Below, in pieces: positions 23,364-34,985 of a DNA stretch of 54,430 bases. Positions within the stretch are counted from its first letter, which is position 1. The number at the start of each line of letters is the position of its first letter. Below the pieces are notes generated by a model. It did not search any database. It worked only from the letters and a program-made list of their open reading frames with translations, and was not told where the DNA came from. The translations under genes were made by a program, and so were the position numbers. The DNA lies in the NCBI GenBank assembly GCA_020850595.1, contig JADZEK010000116.1:1-54430 (forward strand), in the 5' to 3' direction. This DNA comes from Anaerolineales bacterium (lineage in GTDB: Bacteria > Chloroflexota > Anaerolineae > Anaerolineales > UBA6663).

Positions 23364-24605
23364 TTACTCGTAGCGCAAGGCTTCGATGGGGCTGAGGCCG
23401 GAGGCACGGACGGCGGGGTAGAGGCCGAAGAATAGGCCAACGGCGATGGAGAAGCCGGTGGCGAGCAGGATACTGCGCAGGGTGACGGAGGTGTCGAGGT
23501 CGGGGACGGCCTGCTGAAGGCCCCAGGCACCGAGCCAGCCGAGACCGATGCCCAACGCGCCACCCAGGACGGCCAGGACGACGGCCTCGACCAGAAACTG
23601 CATGAGGACGTGGGCGCGGCGCGCGCCGACGGCCTTGCGCAGGCCGATTTCCTTGGTGCGCTCGCTGACGGTGACGAGCATGATGTTCATGATGCCGATG
23701 CCGCCGACGAGGAGGGCGATGCCGGCGATGGCGCCGAGGAAGAGCGTAAGCACGTTGGTCACCTGGGCAAAGGCCTTGAGCAGATCTTCCTCGGAGAGCA
23801 CGGTGAAGTCGTCATCGCCGCGGTAGGGGATGCTGTGGCGTTCGCGCAGGACGTCGGTGATTTGAGTGATGAGGGCCGACTGGCTGGCGGGGTCGGCGGC
23901 CTTGACAAGAATGAGCGAGACGCGCGACTCGCCGCGCAGGGTGCGGACGGAGAAGAGGCGGGCGGCGGCGGTGGTGTAGGGGAGCATGAGCACATCGTCT
24001 TCGTCACCGAAAGGCGTGGCTCCTTTGGGAGCCAAAATGCCCACGACGCGGAAGGGGTAACCGTTGAGGCGGATGGTCGCGCCGAGCGGGTCTTCATCGG
24101 CGGCGAACAGGCGGTTGAGGACGGTCTGCCCGAGCACGACGACGCGGGCGCGCTCCTCCAGGTCGGACGCGGTGATGAAGCGGCCGGACAGCAGGGAGTA
24201 ATTGCGGGCGGTGAGATAGTCGGGGGTGGTGGCGCGCAGAGTGCTTTCAGCGGTGCGGTCGGCATAGCGCAGAGCGGCGTTGCGCCCGAGGATGGGGACG
24301 ACGGCGCCGGCGTCGGGCACGCGGGCGGGGTCCATCAGGGCCTGGGCGTCTTCCAGGGTAAGGTACGCATCCACAACGCCGCGGCCGGGCGGGCCGTTGC
24401 CGCTGAACTGGCCGGGAAAGACGAAGACGAGATTGCTGCCGAGGCCCTCGAACTGGGCACTGATGTAGCGCGAAACGCCCTGCCCTACGGAGAGCAGCGT
24501 GATGACGGCCGCTACGCCGATGGTGATGCCCAGCATGGTGAGGGCGGCGCGGAGCTTGTTGGCCGAGAGCGCGCGCAGGGCGAGGCGCAGGCTTTCGAAG
24601 AGCAT
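23364..24605 (-). CDS. MacB-type ABC transporter permease
   Basis: A 413-residue membrane subunit of the MacB/FtsX group. It has a first helix with the phrase NKLRAALTMLGITIGVAAVITL (about 14-36), a large extracytoplasmic MacB_PCD domain (about 40-280) and three C-terminal helices with GGIGIMNIMLVTVSERTKEIGLRKAVGAR, the conserved FtsX coupling segment. It ends ...SPIEALRYE as is usual. ATG at 24605 overlaps the stop of the radical SAM gene by one base (TAATG), so translation is coupled. It is the last gene of the operon and closely resembles the permease at 26031-27278. No ATPase gene lies in the operon. It has no ATPase domain of its own. Confidence 0.94.
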   Translation of the reverse strand: MLFESLRLALRALSANKLRAALTMLGITIGVAAVITLLSVGQGVSRYISAQFEGLGSNLVFVFPGQFSGNGPPGRGVVDAYLTLEDAQALMDPARVPDAGAVVPILGRNAALRYADRTAESTLRATTPDYLTARNYSLLSGRFITASDLEERARVVVLGQTVLNRLFAADEDPLGATIRLNGYPFRVVGILAPKGATPFGDEDDVLMLPYTTAAARLFSVRTLRGESRVSLILVKAADPASQSALITQITDVLRERHSIPYRGDDDFTVLSEEDLLKAFAQVTNVLTLFLGAIAGIALLVGGIGIMNIMLVTVSERTKEIGLRKAVGARRAHVLMQFLVEAVVLAVLGGALGIGLGWLGAWGLQQAVPDLDTSVTLRSILLATGFSIAVGLFFGLYPAVRASGLSPIEALRYE

Positions 24606-26038
24606 TACAGGTTTTGGATCAGGTTGAGCTGGCTGATGTTAGGCTCGGCGCAGCAGAACCAGTTCTCGCTGAGGGAAGGCGGCGCGGGGCGCAGACGGCC
24701 GCGTTTGGTGGCCGGCTGAACGGGGCGGCCGGCGGCGGTGAGGGCCAGCGCGCGAATAGCAGCATAGGTGGCGACGGGCAATTCGCCGTTGGCGTCGGCT
24801 TCGCCCACGCGGGCGGAGACGGCGGCGTAGAGCGCGTCCAGGCGCGGGTCGGGGTGGGTCCAGCGGTAGCCAAGGTCGGCGGGGTCAAGCGGGCCGAGCC
24901 AGGCGGCGGCGTCGGGCGAATCTACCAGGGGTGAACCGGGGGGCACGAGCAGGCGCACGGCGAGTTGGATGGGCGGGATGTGCTGCTGCAGGCCGTGGGC
25001 CTCGACGAAGTCAATCACTTCCAGGTAGTCGGCGAGCGTGGTCCAGGGGGTGAAGGCGACGAGAGTGGGCCGCAGGGCGAGGCCGGCCGCGTCGAGGATG
25101 GCGAGGGCGGCGGGCACGTCGGCGGGGGCGTGGCCCTTGGCGAGGCGCTGGAGCACGAGCGGGCTAAGCGACTCGACGGCCGAGGTGACGAAGGTGGCGC
25201 CCAGGGTGGCGAACTCCGGAAAAAGCGCTCGGTGCTGGAGGATGTGCTCGACCTTGGTAGTGAAATCCCACGTGAGGCGCGGAAACTCGGCGTGCAGGGC
25301 GCGGGCGACCTTTATGGCGTGGCCGGGGCCGTTGAGAAAGTCGGGGTCGCCGAAGGTGAGGTGCTCGGCGCCGGCCGCGACCTGCTGGCGCACGTCGGCC
25401 AGGACGGTGGCGACCGGCACGACGTGGAAGCGGCCCTGGTAGACGGGCACGATGGGGCAATGACGGCAGAGGTGGAGGCAGCCGCGGGTGGCCTCGGTGT
25501 AGCCGGCGAGACGGGCAATACCGTTGTGCATGTAGCGGGCGTAGCGGTCTAGGGCGGGCAGACCGGCACGGGCGGGCACGGGCAGGCTGGGCCGGGTGAG
25601 GTCGGGCGCGGCGAGGCGTCCGGGGAGGCTGAGGCCGGGCACGGTGGCGAGGGCCGCACCGTTGGCGAGGGTGTGCGCGAGGGCGACGATGACGCCTTCC
25701 GCCTCGCCCGCGATAACCGAGTCGGCGGGGCCGGCGAGGAGGTATTCGGCGTTAAGCCCAGCGTAGAGGCCCCAGAAGCAGATGTGCGCGGCGGGGTTGG
25801 CGGCACGGACGCGCTCGGCGGCGGCGAGGCCGAGGCGCAGGGCGGTGAGCATGGGCGTGGCGACGACGACGAGGTCAGCCGCGGCGGCCTGGGCAGGGTC
25901 GAACGGGTCTACGGCGAGGTCGAGGGTGACAGCGTCGAGACCGGCCTGGCGCAGGAGGGCCAGCGGCCAGGCGAGGCTGAGCGGCTGGTGGCCGAGGTCG
26001 TAGGTGGAGATGAGCAGGAGGTGCAGACGACTATTCAT
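24605..26038 (-). CDS. Radical SAM protein with B12-binding-like N-terminus and CCAEP tail
   Basis: The 477-residue protein has an N-terminal B12-binding-like region (about 5-150, with DLVVVATPMLTALRLGLAAAERV and GLYAGLNAEYLL) and a radical SAM core with the cluster motif C187-x3-C191-x2-C194 (GCLHLCRHCP). The extreme C-terminus is unusual: C462-C463-A-E-P followed by 11 residues. This matches my memory of a family described as CUAEP/CCAEP-tail radical SAM proteins, in which the second Cys may be selenocysteine; here both codons are TGC. The reaction is unknown. ATG at 26038 overlaps the end of the upstream permease gene by 8 bp, and the stop overlaps the next permease's start by one base. 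Confidence 0.88.
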   Translation of the reverse strand: MNSRLHLLLISTYDLGHQPLSLAWPLALLRQAGLDAVTLDLAVDPFDPAQAAAADLVVVATPMLTALRLGLAAAERVRAANPAAHICFWGLYAGLNAEYLLAGPADSVIAGEAEGVIVALAHTLANGAALATVPGLSLPGRLAAPDLTRPSLPVPARAGLPALDRYARYMHNGIARLAGYTEATRGCLHLCRHCPIVPVYQGRFHVVPVATVLADVRQQVAAGAEHLTFGDPDFLNGPGHAIKVARALHAEFPRLTWDFTTKVEHILQHRALFPEFATLGATFVTSAVESLSPLVLQRLAKGHAPADVPAALAILDAAGLALRPTLVAFTPWTTLADYLEVIDFVEAHGLQQHIPPIQLAVRLLVPPGSPLVDSPDAAAWLGPLDPADLGYRWTHPDPRLDALYAAVSARVGEADANGELPVATYAAIRALALTAAGRPVQPATKRGRLRPAPPSLSENWFCCAEPNISQLNLIQNL

Positions 26039-27278
26039 AGCGAAGGGCCTGGATGGGGCTGAGCGCCGAGGCGCGGAGGGCGGGATAGAGGCCGAAAAAC
26101 AGGCCGATGGCGTCGGAGAAGCCGGTAGCGAGGAGCACGCTGTCGGCGGTGACGACAACGGGCAGGTCGGGCTGAAACTGGACGACGGCAAAGGAGCCGG
26201 CCGCGCCGATGGCGATGCCGAGCAAGCCGCCGATGAGCGAGAGCGTGACGGCCTCGATGAGGAACTGGAGCAGGATGTCGCGGCGGCGCGCGCCGACGGC
26301 TTTGCGCAGACCGATCTCGCGGGTGCGCTCGGTGACGGAGACGAGCATGATGTTCATGATGCCGATGCCGCCGACGAGGAGCGAGATGCCGGCGATGGCG
26401 CCGAGGAAGATGGTGAGCACGCCGGTGACTTCGCCAAAGGCCGAGATCAGGTCGTTCTGGGTGACGATGGTGAAATCGTCTTCGGCGCGGTAGTCAATGT
26501 GGTGGCGGTCGCGCAGGACGGCGGCGGCCTGCCGGGCGGCGGACTCCATCTCGGCTTCGCTGCGGGCCTGGAGGTAGATGATGGAGAGGCCGTATTGGCC
26601 GTCGGGGCCGCGGGCGTTAAAGAGACGCTGCTGGGCGGTGGCGAGCGGGATGAGCACGACAGAGTCCTGATCGCCAAACAGGCTGCCGCCCTGGCTCTCG
26701 AGCACGCCGATGACCTTGAAGGGCACGGTGTTGATCTTGATGGTCTGGCCGAGGGGGAACTCGCCGTCGGGGAAGAGCGTTTTGACGACGGTTTGGCCCA
26801 GGACAGCCACGCGGGCCACCGAGCGCTCGTCGGCGTCGGAGATGAAGTCGCCAGTCTGCACGAAGAACTGGCGCACCGCCTGATAGTTGGTACTGACGCC
26901 GCTGACCTGCACGGTGAGGGTCTCGCGGCTGTACTCGACGCTGCCGAAGCCCAGGTACTCGAGCGCCACGGCCTGCGCGCTAGGGACGAGGTAGGGGTCG
27001 GTGAGCGCCGCGCCGTCGGCGTTGGTGAGCGGCTTGTCGCGGTTAGCGCCGGTGGGCGGGCCATCTTGCTCGTCCGGGCCGCCGGGGAAGATGAAGAGCA
27101 GGTTCGAGCCGATGCCCTGGAACTGGGCGGTGACGTAGCGCTCGACGCCGCGGCCGACGGAGAGGAGCGTGATGACGGCGGCGACACCGATGATGATGCC
27201 AAGCATGGTGAGGGCGGCGCGCAGCTTGTTGGCGGCCAAGCCGCGCAAGGCCAGGCGCAGCAACTCGGCGGGGTTCAC
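26031..27278 (-). CDS. MacB-type ABC transporter permease
   Basis: A 415-residue paralogue of the permease at 23364-24605, with the same layout: a first helix with ALTMLGIIIGVAAVITLLSVG, an extracytoplasmic MacB_PCD domain and three C-terminal helices with GGIGIMNIMLVSVTERTREIGLRKAVGAR, ending SPIQALRYE. It starts with GTG at 27278, directly adjoining the TGA stop of the membrane fusion protein gene, so translation is coupled. The two permeases probably form one heterodimeric exporter, or two related exporters, with an ATPase encoded elsewhere. Family members export peptides, lipoproteins, siderophores or macrolides. Confidence 0.94.
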   Translation of the reverse strand: MNPAELLRLALRGLAANKLRAALTMLGIIIGVAAVITLLSVGRGVERYVTAQFQGIGSNLLFIFPGGPDEQDGPPTGANRDKPLTNADGAALTDPYLVPSAQAVALEYLGFGSVEYSRETLTVQVSGVSTNYQAVRQFFVQTGDFISDADERSVARVAVLGQTVVKTLFPDGEFPLGQTIKINTVPFKVIGVLESQGGSLFGDQDSVVLIPLATAQQRLFNARGPDGQYGLSIIYLQARSEAEMESAARQAAAVLRDRHHIDYRAEDDFTIVTQNDLISAFGEVTGVLTIFLGAIAGISLLVGGIGIMNIMLVSVTERTREIGLRKAVGARRRDILLQFLIEAVTLSLIGGLLGIAIGAAGSFAVVQFQPDLPVVVTADSVLLATGFSDAIGLFFGLYPALRASALSPIQALRYE

Positions 27279-28697
27279 TCAGCCGCCCCCGAGCAGGTCA
27301 AGCCCATCGCGGGCAGTGCTGACGGCGGCCACGTCGCCGGCGGCCACGCCGGAGGTAACCTCGGTGTAGGTTTCGCCGCGCAGGCCGGTGGTGATGGGCG
27401 CCTCGACGAGCGCCCCACCCTGCAATAAGCTGACATAGGCCTGGCCGGTGCGCCGGTCACGGCGGATGGCCCAGTTGGGCGCGAGCACCACACCATGCGC
27501 CTCGGCCACGACGATGTCGGCCGTGGCGCTCATGCCGGCGCGCAGGTCGGGATGAGCGTCATCCAACGCCAAGCGCACGCTGAAGCTGACCAGGCCGCCG
27601 ACAGTGGAGGCGGTGGGGCCCAGACGATCCACGTGACCGGCCAGCGCCACGCCGGGCAGCGCGTCGAGCGTGACCGAGACAGGCTGGCCGGGCGCGAGCT
27701 GGGCCACGTCTACCTCATCCACGGTCACATCCAGGTGGAACTGGGTGGTGTCGAGCAGGGTGACGGCGGGTGTGGCCGTGCCGGCCGGCTCGCCGACCTT
27801 GACACCGACACTGCCGACAATGCCTGAAAATGGCGCGTGCAGCTCGGTTTGGGAGAGGCGCAATTCGGCCTGGTCGAGGGCGGTTTGAGCCTGGGCGATG
27901 GAGAGCTCGGCCTGCTCGATCTGGAGCGGAGTGACTCCGGCGAGCGTCTGGCTGAGGACGGCGCGAGCCTGTACGATCTGGGCGTAGGCCACCGACACCG
28001 GGCCGGCGCCGGCGCCGGACTGAGTCTGCACCAACTGGAGGCGCGCAACTTCGGCGGTGAAATAGGCGGCCTCCATTGACGATTTGAGGCTGGCGAGCGT
28101 GTCTGGGGAAGGCGCGAAACGCGGGTTGTCGGCGGCGAACTGCACCAGGGTGTTGTACTGGTTGTTGAGGTTCTGATAGCCGGTCAGCAGGTTGTCGTAG
28201 CGCAGCTGGGCGATGGCGACTTCTTCGTCGGCGGCGCCGCCGGAGGCCTCGACCAGGCGGGCGTTGGCGGCGCGCAGATTGGCTTCGGCGACGGCCACAT
28301 CACCGGCGCGCGGCCCGGCCAGCAACTGGTCGCGGGTGATCTGGGCGACGGTGACGGCAGCCTGCGCCTGCTGGACGGCGAGGGCGAGGGTGGCGGCGTC
28401 CACCCGCGCCAGAAGCTCGCCCGCGCTGACGGCATCGCCGCTCTCGACCAGCACCTCGACCACGAGGCCGGGGACGGCGAAGAACAGGCTGGATTGCTGC
28501 GTGGGCAGGATGGAGCCGGTGGCGCTGACACGGGCGGTGAGATCGCCGCGCGCGATGGCCTCGGTGCGTAAAGCGGCAACTTCCGCGGCGCGGGCCTGCT
28601 CGGTCTGAAGCTGCTGGTAGTAGGAGTAGCCGCCAACGCCGCCCCCGACGAGGACGGCCAGGAGGAGCCAGGGGAGGAGCGCGCGCAGGAGCTTCAT
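27279..28697 (-). CDS. HlyD-type membrane fusion protein
   Basis: A 472-residue periplasmic adaptor anchored by one N-terminal helix (about 5-25). It has a first biotinyl-lipoyl half with SATGSILPTQQSSLFFAVPGLVVEVLVESGDAVSAGELLA, a long coiled-coil hairpin (about 90-280, rich in Gln, Ala and Leu), then the second lipoyl half (APFSGIVGSVGVKVGEPAG) and beta-barrel domains. These proteins link a MacB-type permease to the outside. The start is ATG at 28697, 1 nt after the stop of the paralogous gene; a longer open frame to 28907 overlaps that gene and is not used. Chloroflexota lack a classical outer membrane, so how such an adaptor works there is an open question. Confidence 0.92.
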   Translation of the reverse strand: MKLLRALLPWLLLAVLVGGGVGGYSYYQQLQTEQARAAEVAALRTEAIARGDLTARVSATGSILPTQQSSLFFAVPGLVVEVLVESGDAVSAGELLARVDAATLALAVQQAQAAVTVAQITRDQLLAGPRAGDVAVAEANLRAANARLVEASGGAADEEVAIAQLRYDNLLTGYQNLNNQYNTLVQFAADNPRFAPSPDTLASLKSSMEAAYFTAEVARLQLVQTQSGAGAGPVSVAYAQIVQARAVLSQTLAGVTPLQIEQAELSIAQAQTALDQAELRLSQTELHAPFSGIVGSVGVKVGEPAGTATPAVTLLDTTQFHLDVTVDEVDVAQLAPGQPVSVTLDALPGVALAGHVDRLGPTASTVGGLVSFSVRLALDDAHPDLRAGMSATADIVVAEAHGVVLAPNWAIRRDRRTGQAYVSLLQGGALVEAPITTGLRGETYTEVTSGVAAGDVAAVSTARDGLDLLGGG

Positions 28698-28698
28698 G

Positions 28699-30084
28699 CT
28701 AGTTGAGGATGCTGAAGGTGTCGCGCTGATCGCTGACGGCGGCGATCTCGCCCGCCTCGACGCCGCTGACGATCTGGCTGTAGTTTTCGTCACGCGCGCC
28801 GAGGGTGACAAGCACCTCGACCAACGCGCCGTCGCGCAGGAGGCTGACGTAGGCCGCGCCGGTGTCGCGGTCGCGGCGGATGGCCCAGTTGGGCACGAGC
28901 ACCACATCGCGGACTTCGGCCACGACGATGGCGGCCGTGGCGGTGAGGCCGCCGCGCAACTGGGCCGCGACGGGCGCGAGGCCGAGGCGCACGGGATAGC
29001 TGACGACCCCGGCGCTCACCTGGGCCACGGGGGCGATCTTCTCGACCGTGGCGGCGATGAGCAGGTTGGGCGAGGCGTCGAGTGTGACGGTCACGGCCTG
29101 GCCGGGATGCACCGCGGCCACGTCCACCTCGTCTACCAGCACATCGAGGTAGAAGCGGCTGACATCGGCCAGGACCACGGCCGGCAACGGGCCGGCCGGC
29201 TCGCCCAGATGCAGGTTGACGGCCGCCACCACGCCGGCATGGGACGCGGTGAGGACGGCGTTGGCGAGGTTGTGCTGAGAGATTTCCAGGGCGGCCTGGG
29301 CCTGGCTGATTTGGAGCTGGGCGATGTCGAGGTCAGACTGGTCGGGGCCTTGGCGCAGACGGTCGAGTGCGGCCTGAGCCTGCTCGACAGAGGCCTGGGC
29401 GCCGGCGGTCTGGGCATAGCTAGGAGCCTGTTGCGCCTCTTGATAGCGCAGGTTGGCGATCTGAGCGGCCTCGACCTGTTGATCGGCCTGGGACTGGAGC
29501 GCGTTTTTCTCGGCGAACTTGCCCTGCTCCACGAGGCGATCCATGGCGGCGTAGGTCTGGTCGAGGGCGTATTGGGCCAGCACGAGGTTGAGGCGCGCGA
29601 TCTCGACTTGCTCGGGCGTTTGGCCGAGCGAGGCGGCGTAGACCTGGTTGTTGGCGACGCGCAGGTTGGCCTCGGCCACGGCCAGGTCTTCGGGGCGCGG
29701 CGGCGTCTGCAGCAGCGCAAGGCGCAGGCGGGCGGCGGCAAGGGCTTGCTCGGCGTCGGTGACGGCCAGCCGCAGGGCGGCGTCGTCGAGGCGGGCGAGG
29801 ACCTGCCCGGCCGTCACCGCGTCGCCCAGCGCCACGTTTAGCTCAACGACGGGCAGCCCCGCGCCGACCGCGAAGAACAGGTTGGTTTGATCTTGGGGGG
29901 CCAGATAGCCGGTGGCGTTGACGGTGGAGATAATCGTGCCACGCTCAATGACGGCCTGGCGGATGTTGGCCGCGGCGGCGGCGCGCTCGGCGGCGAGGCG
30001 CTGCTGATAGAGGGAGTAACCCCCAGCCGCCGCAGCGACCAGCACCAAGACGAAGAGGATTTGAGGCAAGCGCCGACGCAGCAT
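28699..30084 (-). CDS. HlyD-type membrane fusion protein
   Basis: A 461-residue paralogue of the preceding adaptor and the first gene of the five-gene operon. N-terminal helix about 8-25, the first lipoyl half (NATGYLAPQDQTNLFFAVGAGLPVVELNVALGDAVTAGQVLARL), a long alpha-helical hairpin with many Gln-Ala-Leu heptads (about 95-260), a second lipoyl half and the barrel domains with VTVTLDASPNLL. It starts at ATG 30084 with GTGGAG upstream, and a TGATATAAT extended -10 box 27 nt before. Two adaptors with two permeases suggest a duplicated exporter. The upstream neighbour, rex, is divergent. Confidence 0.92.
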   Translation of the reverse strand: MLRRRLPQILFVLVLVAAAAGGYSLYQQRLAAERAAAAANIRQAVIERGTIISTVNATGYLAPQDQTNLFFAVGAGLPVVELNVALGDAVTAGQVLARLDDAALRLAVTDAEQALAAARLRLALLQTPPRPEDLAVAEANLRVANNQVYAASLGQTPEQVEIARLNLVLAQYALDQTYAAMDRLVEQGKFAEKNALQSQADQQVEAAQIANLRYQEAQQAPSYAQTAGAQASVEQAQAALDRLRQGPDQSDLDIAQLQISQAQAALEISQHNLANAVLTASHAGVVAAVNLHLGEPAGPLPAVVLADVSRFYLDVLVDEVDVAAVHPGQAVTVTLDASPNLLIAATVEKIAPVAQVSAGVVSYPVRLGLAPVAAQLRGGLTATAAIVVAEVRDVVLVPNWAIRRDRDTGAAYVSLLRDGALVEVLVTLGARDENYSQIVSGVEAGEIAAVSDQRDTFSILN

Positions 30085-30110
30085 TGTACCGACTCCACAC
30101 GGACGAGCGC

Positions 30111-30119
30111 ATTATATCA
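30111..30119 (-). promoter_or_regulatory. Extended -10 promoter of the HlyD/radical SAM/permease operon
   Basis: On the minus strand TGATATAAT, the TGn extension plus a perfect TATAAT. No good -35 box is needed with this type. The start point falls about 20 nt before the ATG at 30084. Confidence 0.6.
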
Positions 30120-30217
30120 GGCCGGGTTGGGCGGCCGCGGGCGGGCAGGCCAGCTGTCCGTACAATCACAATAGCCAGATTGGTGCGCTTGCCGGGCTGG
30201 AAAACTCGTGCTACAGT

Positions 30218-30235
30218 TAGGTCAAGTTTTCACAA
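30218..30235 (+). promoter_or_regulatory. Possible Rex operator upstream of rex (one good half-site)
   Basis: TTCACAA at 30229-30235 is a perfect Rex half-site; the 18-bp window from 30218 matches about 10 of 14 positions of TTGTGAA-N4-TTCACAA. It overlaps a candidate -35 box (TTCACA, 30229-30234), with TATGAT at 30251-30256 after a 16-bp spacer. The left half-site is weak. Confidence 0.35.
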
Positions 30236-30309
30236 TTAGGCCCACAACCGTATGATTGCACGCTGAAACTAGTTGCTAACGCCAGCCCGCGCGAGGGAGG
30301 CAGGTGGGT

Positions 30310-30930
30310 ATGACTTCGGCAGAAATCCCAGATATTGTCATTAGTCGGCTGCCCATCTATCTGCGCGCCCTGACGCGGATGGCGGCGGACAGTGCGCTCC
30401 CGACAACTTCGAGCGGAGAACTTGGGAAGCGCCTGGGCATCAGCTCGGCGCAGATCCGCAAGGACCTCTCGCACTTCGGCGAATTCGGCAAGCAGGGCAC
30501 AGGCTACAACATCCGGGACCTGATCAACCACCTGCGGCGTATCTTGAAGGTGGAGCACGAGTGGGACGTGGCGGTGATCGGCGCGGGCGCGATCGGCCAC
30601 GCGCTGGCGCACTACAACGGCTTTCTCGACCGGGGCTTTCGGATTCAGCTGATCTTCGACAGCGACCCGGCGAAGATCGGGACGCGGCTGAACGGGTTCG
30701 AGGTCTACGACGTGGCGCGGCTGAGCGAGATGCTGCCGGCGCACAACATTCACCTGGCGATGCTGGCGGTGCCGGCCGAGGCGGCGCAGGCGGTGGCGAA
30801 CGAGCTGGTGCAGGCGGGGGTGCGCGGCATTCTGAGCTACGCGCCGATCAATATCGCGGTGCCGGAGACGGTGCGCGTGCAGGAGATTGACCCGGTGGTG
30901 CAGCTACAACGCATCACCTATTATGCCTGA
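30310..30930 (+). CDS. rex: Redox-sensing transcriptional repressor Rex
   Basis: Rex binds DNA when NAD+ is plentiful and lets go when NADH rises, so it couples respiration and fermentation genes to redox state. The 206-residue protein has the N-terminal winged helix (1-80; ISRLPIYLRALTRM, ISSAQIRKDLSHFGEFGKQGTGY, almost the family consensus), the Rossmann NAD(H) domain starting at VIGAGAIGHAL, and the C-terminal helix that swaps between subunits (DPVVQLQRITYYA). I choose ATG at 30310, 9 nt after GGAGG; a GTG at 30304 is too close to that site. Candidate Rex boxes are seen upstream of this gene (weak) and in the atpA promoter (strong). It is divergent from the exporter operon. Confidence 0.96.
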   Translation: MTSAEIPDIVISRLPIYLRALTRMAADSALPTTSSGELGKRLGISSAQIRKDLSHFGEFGKQGTGYNIRDLINHLRRILKVEHEWDVAVIGAGAIGHALAHYNGFLDRGFRIQLIFDSDPAKIGTRLNGFEVYDVARLSEMLPAHNIHLAMLAVPAEAAQAVANELVQAGVRGILSYAPINIAVPETVRVQEIDPVVQLQRITYYA

Positions 30931-30950
30931 GGCGGGCAAAGGTGCGCGCG

Positions 30951-30980
30951 AAAACGCCGGTCTGATCAGACCGGCGTTTT
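30951..30980. terminator. Bidirectional terminator between rex and mreB
   Basis: A perfect palindrome: AAAACGCCGGTCT, a GATC centre, and its complement ending in TTTT. It serves rex on the plus strand and the atp-mreB operon on the minus strand. Confidence 0.93.
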
Positions 30981-31009
30981 AGATTCAACGCGGGCGGGCG
31001 CGGCGGGCG

Positions 31010-32017
31010 CTAGCGCTGGTTGAGCACGCGGCGCAGCATGTCGAGCTGCTTGTAGGCCTTGCTGGCGCCCAGGGCCACGCAGGCTAGCGGGTTCTCGGCG
31101 ACGTAGGCAGGGACGCCGGTTTCCTTGGTGAGCAGTTTATCCATGTTGCGGAGCAGGCTGCCGCCGCCGCACAAGACCATGCCGCGATCTATGATGTCGG
31201 AGGCCAGCTCAGGGGGCGTCTTTTCGAGCACACTGCGGATGGCGCCGACGATGGCGCCGAGCGGCTCTTGCAGGGCCTCGACCACCTCGCCGGAGTTGAC
31301 GGTGACGGAACGCGGCAGGCCGTTCACCTGGTCGCGGCCCTGGATTTCCATTTCCAGTTCTTCATCCAGCGGGTAGGCCGCGCCGATCTGAATCTTGATG
31401 TCTTCGGCGGTGGGGTCGCCGATGACCAGACCGTACTTCTTGCGGACGTAACCGATGATGGCTTCGTCGAGCTTCATGCCCCCCACCCGCACAGTGGTGG
31501 CCGAGACGATGCCATTCATGCTGACTACGGCGGCCTCGGAGCAACCACCGCCGAGATCCACGACCATGTTACCGGTGGGGGTGGAGACGGGCAGGTCGGC
31601 GCCGATGGCGCCGGCGAGCGGCTCAGGGATGAGGAAGGCTTCACGGGCGCCGGCCTGGAGGGTGGCTTCTTGCACGGCGCGGCTTTCAACGCTGGTGACG
31701 CCGTAGGGCACGGTGATGATGACGCGCGGGCGGAAGAGCCGGAACTTGCCGCTGACCTTGGCGATGACGTATTCGAGCAGCAGTTGCGTGATTTCGTAGT
31801 CGGCGATGACGCCGTCGCGCAGGGGGCGCATGACTTCGATATTGTCGGGGGCGCGGCCGTACATGTCGCGCGCTTCCTGACCCACGGCCACGATTTTTGA
31901 TTCGGCCGTGGCGATGGCGACGACGGTCGGCTCGTGGAGCACGACTTCGCCGCCCTCGCAGACCAGGGTATTGACCGTGCCCAGATCAATCCCTAGTTCT
32001 TTGGTAAAGAGGGGCAT
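31010..32017 (-). CDS. mreB: Rod-shape actin homologue MreB
   Basis: MreB forms filaments beneath the membrane and guides wall synthesis in rod-shaped cells. The 335-residue protein has the actin-fold ATP motifs: phosphate 1 [11 protein letters not shown] at about 9-19, phosphate 2 [14 protein letters not shown] at about 152-165, and the adenosine motif [25 protein letters not shown] and [15 protein letters not shown] are further MreB phrases. The length fits MreB rather than the larger DnaK or FtsA. It follows atpC by 5 bp, so it is transcribed as the last gene of the F1-ATPase operon. MreC and MreD are not nearby. Confidence 0.95.
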   Translation of the reverse strand: MPLFTKELGIDLGTVNTLVCEGGEVVLHEPTVVAIATAESKIVAVGQEARDMYGRAPDNIEVMRPLRDGVIADYEITQLLLEYVIAKVSGKFRLFRPRVIITVPYGVTSVESRAVQEATLQAGAREAFLIPEPLAGAIGADLPVSTPTGNMVVDLGGGCSEAAVVSMNGIVSATTVRVGGMKLDEAIIGYVRKKYGLVIGDPTAEDIKIQIGAAYPLDEELEMEIQGRDQVNGLPRSVTVNSGEVVEALQEPLGAIVGAIRSVLEKTPPELASDIIDRGMVLCGGGSLLRNMDKLLTKETGVPAYVAENPLACVALGASKAYKQLDMLRRVLNQR

Positions 32018-32022
32018 ACGGG

Positions 32023-32457
32023 CTATTCGCCAGAGGTGATGCGCGGCCCGTCGCGGCGGCGGCGGGCGACATTGAGACGCAGGTTGGAACGGCGCAAAGC
32101 CGCTTCGGCCGCCAGGTAGGCTTCCGAGTCGTGGGGCAAGCCGGCCTGAAGCGAGACTTCGGCGCGGCGGCGGGCTTCTTCGGCGCGCGAAATGTCAATT
32201 TCATCGGCGCGTTCGGCGGCATCGGCCAGCACGGTGACAATGTCGGGACGGACTTCCATGACGCCGCCGGAGATGGCGAAGAGTTCTTCGCGGCCGCTGT
32301 GCCGCACGCGCAGCACACCCGGCTTGAGGGTGGTGAGCAGCGGGGCGTGATGGGGCAGGATGCCCATCTCACCATCGGCGCCGGGGGCGACGACGATATC
32401 AACGTCGCCCTCGAACACCGAGCGGTCCTGGCTGACGATTTCAGCACGAATTGGCAT
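32023..32457 (-). CDS. atpC: F1-ATP synthase epsilon subunit
   Basis: The epsilon subunit is part of the rotor stalk and regulates ATP hydrolysis. The 144-residue protein has the N-terminal beta-sandwich (1-85; [36 protein letters not shown], a near-consensus stretch) and a helical C-terminus (about 88-135) rich in Ala, Arg and Glu. Its end is unusually basic. ATG at 32457 follows AGGAG. It lies 70 bp after atpD and 5 bp before mreB. Confidence 0.93.
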   Translation of the reverse strand: MPIRAEIVSQDRSVFEGDVDIVVAPGADGEMGILPHHAPLLTTLKPGVLRVRHSGREELFAISGGVMEVRPDIVTVLADAAERADEIDISRAEEARRRAEVSLQAGLPHDSEAYLAAEAALRRSNLRLNVARRRRDGPRITSGE

Positions 32458-32527
32458 AGGAGCCTCTTACGGGCGGCCGGCGCTGGGGGTCTAACGCCTC
32501 CGACGCCGACCGCCGCGGCAGTTAGAA

Positions 32528-34940
<2,413 letters not shown>

Positions 34941-34985
34941 GGTTTATGTGCTCACTGCCCCGGCCGCGGCCGTGGGGCGGCTAAG

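Noticed and set aside
24653..24655. Possible selenocysteine codon in the radical SAM tail
   Set aside because: The codon pair is TGC TGC, so the tail is Cys-Cys, not Cys-selenocysteine.
30161..30175. TACAATCACAATAG upstream of rex as a second Rex site
   Set aside because: Only about 9 of 14 consensus positions match, and the second half-site is poor.
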